From Caldifarciminota bacterium UBA3073 (GTDB lineage Bacteria > Hydrothermota > UBA3073): a DNA stretch of 20,235 nt. The notes below the pieces were generated by a model, which saw only the letters and a program-made list of their open reading frames with translations, was not told where the DNA came from and made no database searches. The translations under genes were made by a program, and so were the position numbers. Of this stretch, positions 15,452 through 20,235 are shown in pieces. The number at the start of each line of letters is the position of its first letter. Position 1 is the first letter of the stretch. The stretch is taken from assembly GCA_002366725.1 (NCBI GenBank), contig DFBT01000046.1:1131-21365 (forward strand), given 5' to 3'.

Positions 15452-15491
15452 GACGCTAAGACTCAAAGACACTACGACTCAAAGTCTCAAT
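15452..15491. repeat. Octad tandem array 2
   Basis: Five 8-nt units in register: GACGCTAA, GACTCAAA, GACACTAC, GACTCAAA, GTCTCAAT. Same unit order as array 1 (GACGCTAA, GACTC.., GACACTAC), suggesting a common ancestral array. Confidence 0.7.
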
Positions 15492-15554
15492 AATCTTTTC
15501 AATCTGTTTAATCCGTGTAATCCGTTGACAATATCTTTTTATTCCGCCGACTAA

Positions 15555-15583
15555 ATTATAACATAAAAAGGCATAAAAGTCAA
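15555..15583 (-). promoter_or_regulatory. Sigma70-type promoter toward the glycan operon
   Basis: Minus strand: TTGACT (15583-15578), a 17-nt spacer and TATAAT (15560-15555). It shares TTGACTTTT at the 5' end and TTTTATGTTATA across the spacer/-10 junction with the promoter at 5711-5739. Transcription would start near 15548 and pass about 430 nt of repeats before the LpxB-related start. Confidence 0.7.
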
Positions 15584-15750
15584 GGAGAATTTGGTCTCAA
15601 GATAACCACACCCCGCCCTTAGCGGGAGCAGGGAGTTCACAGAGAACACAGAGATTTCCAAATTCGCTATCATATGAAGGTCTTGGTGCTGAAACCGTCC
15701 AATCCAGGGTTTTTTGATAATTCAATGGATAATTTTTTTGAATTTTCCAC

Positions 15751-15779
15751 TTGATAAAAGAGAGAAAATGTGTTATAAT
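15751..15779 (+). promoter_or_regulatory. Sigma70-type promoter of the first secreted-protein gene
   Basis: TTGATA (15751-15756), a 17-nt spacer and TATAAT (15774-15779). A start near 15786 gives a short leader of about 38 nt that contains the ribosome site AAGGGAGGGT ahead of ATG 15824. Confidence 0.8.
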
Positions 15780-15823
15780 ATATCAAGGAATATTTCAAAC
15801 GTCCCTGGATAAGGGAGGGTAGA

Positions 15824-17158
15824 ATGCATTGGAAACTTAAGGTTATAATATTAATGCTGGGAGTAATATGCAATTGTTCTGACGTTAAAACGCTTTCACT
15901 GGAAGAAAAGTACTTACAGGGTATCGACCTTTTATGGAGCAAAGAATTTGAGGGAAGAATGGTGAACATTGCTGTTGCAAAAAAATCCGGGAATGTGGCG
16001 ATAGCATCAATTCTCAAGGATACCACTGCTGAAATATACTATTACGAACCAGATGGCAGACTTTTGTGGAAACTTGACCGAACGAATACATTACTTAAAA
16101 CCGTATATTATGTAATTCTACGCGTTGCTGATGACGGTAATATTGTTATGGTCAATTGGTACGGTAATTATGAGTTTGGAGAAACGCACATTTACGACAG
16201 ACACAAAAATCTCCTGTATAAGTTTTCGTCTTCTTATGAATTTGGAGAGCTCTCTCTGTCACCAAGTGGTAATTATATGATAGTCCCTGATGTTGATGGA
16301 ATTAGAACCAATACGGGAGAGAGGGCGTTATTGCCCGATTCTATCCATTGGAATTACAATAGTCTTTGCCGTTTTTTACAGTATGACGAAGTAGCAATTT
16401 TCAGGCAACGTAATCTTGGTAAAGAAGAGTTAAAAAGGTACGAGTCAGAAATGGCAATATTTGATAGTAAGATAAGAGAAGAACAAGATATTAATAAGCA
16501 AAGAGAATTAATAGATGAAGCATCAAATTTGTATATCCAATTTAAGACTGTTACTAAACGACACGAATTCTGTGTTATTTCTTTACCCTTACAAGAAGTG
16601 AAATTCGCATTGCCAGTCAGCATAGACAATCCATATGAAAAATGGTATTATCAAATGTTATTGAAAGATGATAAAAATTATGTTATCTTCAGTCCATCAA
16701 CTTCTGCACCTCAATCAATAATGAAAATAAATGAAAAAGGAGAGAAAAAATGGGAAATTAAAGATCTCAGATTAGGTCATTATGATTGCTGGTTACCCCA
16801 CAAACTCGATTGGATAAATGATAGCTTGATTGTTTGGTACAACCGTAATTTACTACTCATCGATACAAAAAATGGAAAAATACTCGATAGTTTAAATTTT
16901 AGTCCCGTAAACAACCACAAAAGTATCTATAGCGTCTTTTATCACAACAGTAGGCTCTTTTTAACAACGCGTGATAATAAAACCAGAATAGCTAGGGTCC
17001 GTAAAAATAGAAAATTAATCGATGAGACGGTGGCAAATGGAACTGTATTTGGCTATTCCGATTGTCCTGTAATTGCTATTTATCATGATGGTGAAACAAC
17101 ACATATTCCTTTAAAGGACGGTAAATTTATATTGAATGTTTTCAAGAAAAGGGAGTAA
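15824..17158 (+). CDS. Secreted protein of unknown function, beta-propeller-like
   Basis: 444 residues. The N-terminus MHWKLKVIILMLGVICNCS looks like a signal peptide; Cys17 and Cys19 are near its end but neither has a canonical lipobox, so lipoprotein status is doubtful. The body shows repeated blade-like strands: IYYYEPDGRLLWKL, THIYDRHKNLLYKF, LSLSPSGNYMIVPD, and INEKGEKKWEI. Such X-DG/KG-x-LLW-x patterns are typical of beta-propeller folds that read an internal state or surface ligand. A charged, helical stretch of about 45 residues near 200-245 (many Glu/Lys) interrupts the pattern. Function not recognised. Its own promoter and a strong ribosome site precede it; the next gene, 75 bp downstream, has similar strand patterns, so the pair may be distant duplicates. 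Confidence 0.85.
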   Translation: MHWKLKVIILMLGVICNCSDVKTLSLEEKYLQGIDLLWSKEFEGRMVNIAVAKKSGNVAIASILKDTTAEIYYYEPDGRLLWKLDRTNTLLKTVYYVILRVADDGNIVMVNWYGNYEFGETHIYDRHKNLLYKFSSSYEFGELSLSPSGNYMIVPDVDGIRTNTGERALLPDSIHWNYNSLCRFLQYDEVAIFRQRNLGKEELKRYESEMAIFDSKIREEQDINKQRELIDEASNLYIQFKTVTKRHEFCVISLPLQEVKFALPVSIDNPYEKWYYQMLLKDDKNYVIFSPSTSAPQSIMKINEKGEKKWEIKDLRLGHYDCWLPHKLDWINDSLIVWYNRNLLLIDTKNGKILDSLNFSPVNNHKSIYSVFYHNSRLFLTTRDNKTRIARVRKNRKLIDETVANGTVFGYSDCPVIAIYHDGETTHIPLKDGKFILNVFKKRE

Positions 17159-17233
17159 ATTGATGGGAAAATTAGTATATCTGTATTGCTATAGTATAAG
17201 TAATGGACTAAAAAGTCCTTATAGGTGGTGGGT

Positions 17234-18580
17234 ATGAGTAAAAGAGGATTGGTAGTAAATTTTGGGTTGATGATTTTTCTCATTGCTGTTCTTGTGAATG
17301 CTGGCAATTTAAGTATAGCAGGGGAGAAATCCGGCACAGGGGAAATCAAAGTTCTCTATGAGAAGAGGTTTGATAAGAAGATAGACCAGGTTAAGATTGT
17401 CAGATATGAGGAGAATGGCACCGTGAGATTTTATCCAAAGGTAGTTGTGCTGAAGGAGTTGGACAAGGATTTATCCCAGAAGGATTGGCGTTTTTATAGG
17501 AAAGAAGTGCTGGTTCTTGATAAGGAGGGGAACATAACCGCTCGGATTCCCGACTTGGAGTATTTTAGCGAAGTACGGGTATCCATAAACGGGATATTGG
17601 TAGCCGTGCTCAGGAGATACCTTGATAAACCTTCGCCATATCGACCTGGACTTATGGAAGACTGGAAAAGGGAAAAGAAACAAGAGCTTACTGTCTATAA
17701 TGATAGGGGAAAAATCGTATGGCAAACAGATAAGAAACTTTTTGCACCCAAGTGTGATTGTCACTTCGGTGGTATATCCGAAAAAGATACATCCATATCT
17801 ATTGCGTTCGATTATGGTGGTGGTAAAAAATACTCACCCACCAGGGGATTTTGGATGTCACCTTTTGATGAAAAGTATCCTTCAGAATTAGTTAGTGGGA
17901 CCCTATATGGTAGATTCATGGCAGTAGCAGTTTATAACCGAGATGGCTCACGCTTAGTTGTCCTACTGGATTCTACAGCCAATCCGATTTGGGAGAAGTC
18001 AATCGACGAACAAACAATTGGTCAGGTGAGAATATCTCCACATGGATCCTATGTCTTTGTATGGGCATATACATGGAGTCAAGAGAAGGACACAAAAGAG
18101 GAGGCTATTAAGAGAGGAAGGACACTATCTAAACTAGTTAGTGTATCTACTTACTTGTTTGACAAAGAGGGGAATCTGATTTTGAAGAAAGATGACAAAT
18201 GCAGATATGGTAGCTCTGTCTTCTCTGATAATGAGAAATATCTTGCTTACAGGATTGGTACAACACCTGTAATGATTATAACAGAGACAGGAGATTATAA
18301 GAAATTACCCATTACCCTTCCCACATCAACGATGACTAATCCTCAAATGATTATCTCAGATAACGGTATCCTGTACATCTGGTATAAGGGTGAAAACGAA
18401 TATGAGTTGACTGTGGTAAATGAGCAGGGAGATATCAAGGGAAAGAAAGTATTTACCAAAGATGAATTATCAAAGGGTATAGAAAATCCCGGGTCGAGTA
18501 TAATGCTGGTAAACGGTAGATTAATTCTACGGATAGTTGGGGAAAAAACGGTAAGAATTTGTGAGCTAACAAGAGACTAA
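17234..18580 (+). CDS. Secreted protein of unknown function, beta-propeller-like (second of pair)
   Basis: 448 residues. It begins with a signal peptide (MSKRGLVVNFGLMIFLIAVL, then VNAGNLSIAGE) with likely cleavage near residue 30. Blade-like repeats are visible: VLVLDKEGNITARIPDL, LTVYNDRGKIVWQTDK, VAVYNRDGSRLVVLLD, TYLFDKEGNLILKKDD, LTVVNEQGDIKGKKV, and RISPHGSYVFVWAY. The recurring hydrophobic-hydrophobic-D/N-x-x-G core suggests a five- to seven-bladed propeller. No catalytic motif is seen. ATG 17234 was chosen over GTG 17225 because AGGTGG lies about 5 nt upstream. A small hairpin (GGACT and AGTCC around AAAA, 17205-17218) sits in the gap before it. Probably co-transcribed with the preceding gene. 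Confidence 0.85.
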   Translation: MSKRGLVVNFGLMIFLIAVLVNAGNLSIAGEKSGTGEIKVLYEKRFDKKIDQVKIVRYEENGTVRFYPKVVVLKELDKDLSQKDWRFYRKEVLVLDKEGNITARIPDLEYFSEVRVSINGILVAVLRRYLDKPSPYRPGLMEDWKREKKQELTVYNDRGKIVWQTDKKLFAPKCDCHFGGISEKDTSISIAFDYGGGKKYSPTRGFWMSPFDEKYPSELVSGTLYGRFMAVAVYNRDGSRLVVLLDSTANPIWEKSIDEQTIGQVRISPHGSYVFVWAYTWSQEKDTKEEAIKRGRTLSKLVSVSTYLFDKEGNLILKKDDKCRYGSSVFSDNEKYLAYRIGTTPVMIITETGDYKKLPITLPTSTMTNPQMIISDNGILYIWYKGENEYELTVVNEQGDIKGKKVFTKDELSKGIENPGSSIMLVNGRLILRIVGEKTVRICELTRD

Positions 18581-18684
18581 AATGAGGAAAATAATGTCCT
18601 TTATGTCTTGAGAGGGAACAATAAATCTTGGAAAAAGTAAAGTTGTTGTGATAATTAGTGCCGTGGGTGAACAATAAAATATAT

Positions 18685-18701
18685 GGTTCTTCACGGATTT
18701 A
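18685..18701 (+). repeat. IS left terminal inverted repeat
   Basis: GGTTCTTCACGGATTTA, identical to the reverse complement of 20046-20062. With the right copy it defines the element ends and is the expected transposase binding and cleavage site. Confidence 0.9.
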
Positions 18702-18741
18702 GTTGACAAAACATAGGGATAAATTCCCATTGAGTCTCGTT

Positions 18742-18843
18742 CTTTGCATAATTGTATGCAAAGCTGGACACCTTGAATATTTTATGGTATAATATAGTGT
18801 TCTATACCATAAAATTTTGACAAGGAGGTCAAGATGTCCAGCT
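18742..18843 (+). promoter_or_regulatory. Transposase promoter and fold-back control region
   Basis: Promoter TGGACA (18765-18770), 17-nt spacer, TATAAT (18788-18793). Three inverted repeats: CTTTGCAT/ATGCAAAG (18742-18749, 18756-18763); ATTTTATGGTATA/TATACCATAAAAT (18779-18791, 18803-18815); and AGCTGGACA/TGTCCAGCT (18762-18770, 18835-18843). The last covers the start codon from its G onward. Left arms of the second and third repeats lie upstream of the expected start site near 18800, so only read-through transcripts carry both arms. AAGGAGG precedes ATG 18834. Confidence 0.7.
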
Positions 18844-20039
18844 GTAGTATAAAGCCGTACTTCCGATGCTTCACACGGGTTAAGGTTACAGGTCAATGGG
18901 TAGTCAATAAGGAAAATGTTGCATCTATTGATATACACCCTGATGATAGGTTTATTCCTATTTGCCATAAGTGTAAAGAGAAGGCAGTAACTATACATCA
19001 AGTAGTGCATAGATCGGTGCGAGATTTGAACATTGGAAGCAGCGTAGTCTTCCTCAATATTCTCTATCGAAAGGTGATATGTACTGAATGTGGATGTGTA
19101 AGAACAGAGTATTTTGACTTCATTCTTCCCTATCTTCGTGTTACTAAAAGATTGGCTCTTTATATTCACAATCTTTGTAAGGTAATGACGGTTAAAGACG
19201 TTGCAGATCATCTCGGTCTCCACTGGGGGACGGTTAAGGAGATTGACAAGAAGTTTCTGGAAGAGGAGTTTGGGGAGACCGACTATGCAGGCTTGAGAAT
19301 TCTTGCTATAGATGAAATATCCAGACGACGACATCATGACTATCTTACGGTTCTCCTTGACTATGAGACCGGCAGAATAGTATGGATGGGAGAAGGAAGA
19401 AAGGAATCTACCCTTAATAGTTTCTTCCATGAGATGCCTTTGTCTGTGCGAGAAGGTATTAAGGCAGTTGCTATGGATATGTGGGATCCATACATCGCCT
19501 CTGTGAGGGAATGGTGTCCGAATGCCATGATTGTCTTTGACTTTTTTCATATAGTTAAAGAGTTTAACAAGGTTATTGATAAAGTGCGAAATCAAGAATA
19601 CAAAAGAGCCAGTGAAGCTGATAAGAGAGTTCTAAAAGGGACAAAATATCTTCTACTTAAAAACAGTAAAAATCTGAAGCAGGAAGAAAGACCCCACTTG
19701 AAACAGATACTAAATCTTAATAAGAACCTTTCAACGGTTTATATCCTTAAAGACGCCCTCAAGAATATCTGGAGTTATAAATACCGAAAGTCTGCTGGGA
19801 AAGCCATTGATAATTGGTGTCAGCTTGCCCACGAAAGTAATATCGAGCCTGTAATTAAATTTGCCAAAAAGATTCAACACCATAGAGAAGGCATTCTAAA
19901 CCATTGCCATTATGCAATACATACCAGTAAACTTGAAGGTGTTAACAACACACTTAAGGTTATCAAACGAAAAGCGTATGGATACCGAGATACCAGATAC
20001 TTCATTCTCAAAGCCAAACAGGCTTTTGCTGGACAATGA
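18834..20039 (+). CDS. ISL3-family transposase
   Basis: 401 residues, full length for ISL3. An N-terminal zinc-binding region has Cys44/Cys47 (ICHKCKEK) and Cys83/Cys86 (VICTECG). A helix-turn-helix-like segment follows at about 118-140 (VKDVADHLGLHWGTVKEIDK). The catalytic DDE domain shows Asp160 in LAIDEIS, Asp215 in AVAMDMW, Asp236 in IVFDFFHIVKEFN, and Glu368 in KLEGVNNTLKVIKRKAYGYRD. The FDFFHIVK and GYRD blocks are typical for the family. The acidic residues of the likely triad (160, 236, 368) are intact, so the enzyme is probably active. It cuts at the terminal inverted repeats and moves the element. Strong ribosome site AAGGAGG 5 nt before ATG; the stop lies 6 bp before the right end. 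Confidence 0.93.
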   Translation: MSSCSIKPYFRCFTRVKVTGQWVVNKENVASIDIHPDDRFIPICHKCKEKAVTIHQVVHRSVRDLNIGSSVVFLNILYRKVICTECGCVRTEYFDFILPYLRVTKRLALYIHNLCKVMTVKDVADHLGLHWGTVKEIDKKFLEEEFGETDYAGLRILAIDEISRRRHHDYLTVLLDYETGRIVWMGEGRKESTLNSFFHEMPLSVREGIKAVAMDMWDPYIASVREWCPNAMIVFDFFHIVKEFNKVIDKVRNQEYKRASEADKRVLKGTKYLLLKNSKNLKQEERPHLKQILNLNKNLSTVYILKDALKNIWSYKYRKSAGKAIDNWCQLAHESNIEPVIKFAKKIQHHREGILNHCHYAIHTSKLEGVNNTLKVIKRKAYGYRDTRYFILKAKQAFAGQ

Positions 20040-20045
20040 ATCAAT

Positions 20046-20062
20046 TAAATCCGTGAAGAACC
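20046..20062 (-). repeat. IS right terminal inverted repeat
   Basis: Exact complement of the left terminal repeat, beginning 6 bp after the transposase stop. Confidence 0.9.
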
Positions 20063-20235
20063 AAATTTTATATTTAATATTACCTCTGTGACCTCTGTGG
20101 TTTTTCATATTCTATTTGACACTGCCTTCAATTCGCCGGGCAAAATGTCGCCCATTGGTAGGACGGTATATTTAACGCCTATTTTGGGAATTCAACTTCA
20201 CCCCAAAATACAAAACGAGGGGTTCCCTTCAGTAG
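20063..20235. other. Tail with dispersed-repeat motifs, no clear gene
   Basis: After the insertion sequence the region holds an ACCTCTGTG tandem (9-nt period, about 20080-20100; CACAGAGG on the minus strand), then AT-rich and mixed sequence with TTTTGGG and CCCCAAAA arms around 20180-20208. A minus-strand frame near 20105-20160 reads PMGDILPGELKAVSNRI before its stop, but stops lie just upstream of it. Any gene would have to lie beyond the window edge. Confidence 0.5.

Larger units (their letters stand above)
15116..15823. other. Repeat-filled divergent intergenic region
   Basis: 708 bp without a convincing gene. It holds CACAAAGA-type 8-nt repeats (about 15144-15160), CACGAAAAA-type 9-nt repeats (about 15184-15212), hairpins containing GTAGCTAT, two 8-nt-period arrays (15313-15353, 15452-15491), CACAGAGAACACAGAG at about 15640, a minus-strand promoter (15555-15583) and a plus-strand promoter (15751-15779). 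The only longer open frame (from 15223) is translated repeat. Confidence 0.75.
18685..20062 (+). mobile_element. ISL3-family insertion sequence, apparently intact
   Basis: 1378 bp bounded by a perfect 17-bp terminal inverted repeat, GGTTCTTCACGGATTTA at 18685-18701 and its complement at 20046-20062; similarity continues inward through TTGA with mismatches. GG-starting ends fit the ISL3 family. It carries one full-length transposase. Flanks are AT-rich: AAATATAT to the left and AAATTTTA to the right agree at 5 of 8 positions, so the 8-bp target duplication expected for ISL3 is not exact. Confidence 0.9.

Noticed and set aside
15512..15530. Resemblance of TAATCCGTG text near 15515 to the IS ends
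   Set aside because: Only a short partial match to the terminal repeat; not enough to call an IS remnant or target site.
18582..18684. Short frame MRKIMSFMS resembling the start of another exported protein
   Set aside because: It stops after eight codons and no coding pattern continues up to the insertion sequence; at most a remnant.
18699..19595. 298-codon open frame antisense to the transposase
   Set aside because: It has no recognisable domain, is rich in His, Asn and Ser as shadow frames often are, and runs through the transposase coding sequence and the IS end.
20105..20160. Minus-strand peptide ending in PGELKAVSNRI
   Set aside because: Too short, stops occur just upstream, and the window ends before any gene could be judged.

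Overview
The window looks like a chromosomal stretch from a Gram-negative, probably uncultivated bacterium. It carries envelope-glycan genes: an LpxB-related protein, a heptosyltransferase-family enzyme, an O-antigen polymerase/ligase-type membrane protein, four further glycosyltransferases and an MsbA-like exporter. Base composition is moderately AT-rich. Arg is often AGA/AGG and Ile often ATA, many starts have GGAGG-type ribosome sites, and TGA is a normal stop. No rRNA, tRNA or marker protein fixes the phylum, so I do not name one.

Layout. 2-3062 (+): two ABC exporter genes whose motifs predict a BmrCD/TM287-288-like heterodimer with one degenerate ATPase site; the first gene enters from outside the window. 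3074-5326 (-): a nitrilase-superfamily amidohydrolase and a cyclic 2,3-diphosphoglycerate synthetase-like GTPase-fold protein. 5327-5817: a divergent control region with three hairpin repeats, a minus-strand promoter and a perfect-consensus plus-strand promoter placed so that the next mRNA should be leaderless. 5818-7587 (+): an MsbA-like exporter. 7652-15115 (-): a seven-gene glycan operon, transcribed as LpxB-related, GT2, GT2, GT4, polymerase, GT4, GT9; the last five genes overlap by 4-26 nt. 15116-15823: a second divergent, repeat-filled control region. 15824-18580 (+): two secreted proteins of unknown function that look beta-propeller-like. 18685-20062: an apparently intact ISL3-family insertion sequence. 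20063-20235: a repeat-bearing tail with no convincing gene.

The glycan operon and the MsbA-like exporter plausibly build and move a lipid-linked surface polysaccharide or lipooligosaccharide. The two exporter systems, the hydrolase and the GTPase have no visible link to it beyond proximity.

The least ordinary signal lies between the genes. Short tandem arrays with a strict 7-nt period, most units carrying TAA or TAG in the sense of the preceding gene, sit at the 3' ends of several genes; in three cases they supply the stop codon and up to ten C-terminal residues. Since 7 is not a multiple of 3, such arrays put stops in all reading frames. Related 8-nt arrays, a 34-bp palindromic repeat in four copies, REP-like hairpins and a palindrome inserted in frame inside a glycosyltransferase gene add to this. 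The function of the arrays is inference; their periodicity and placement are read directly.
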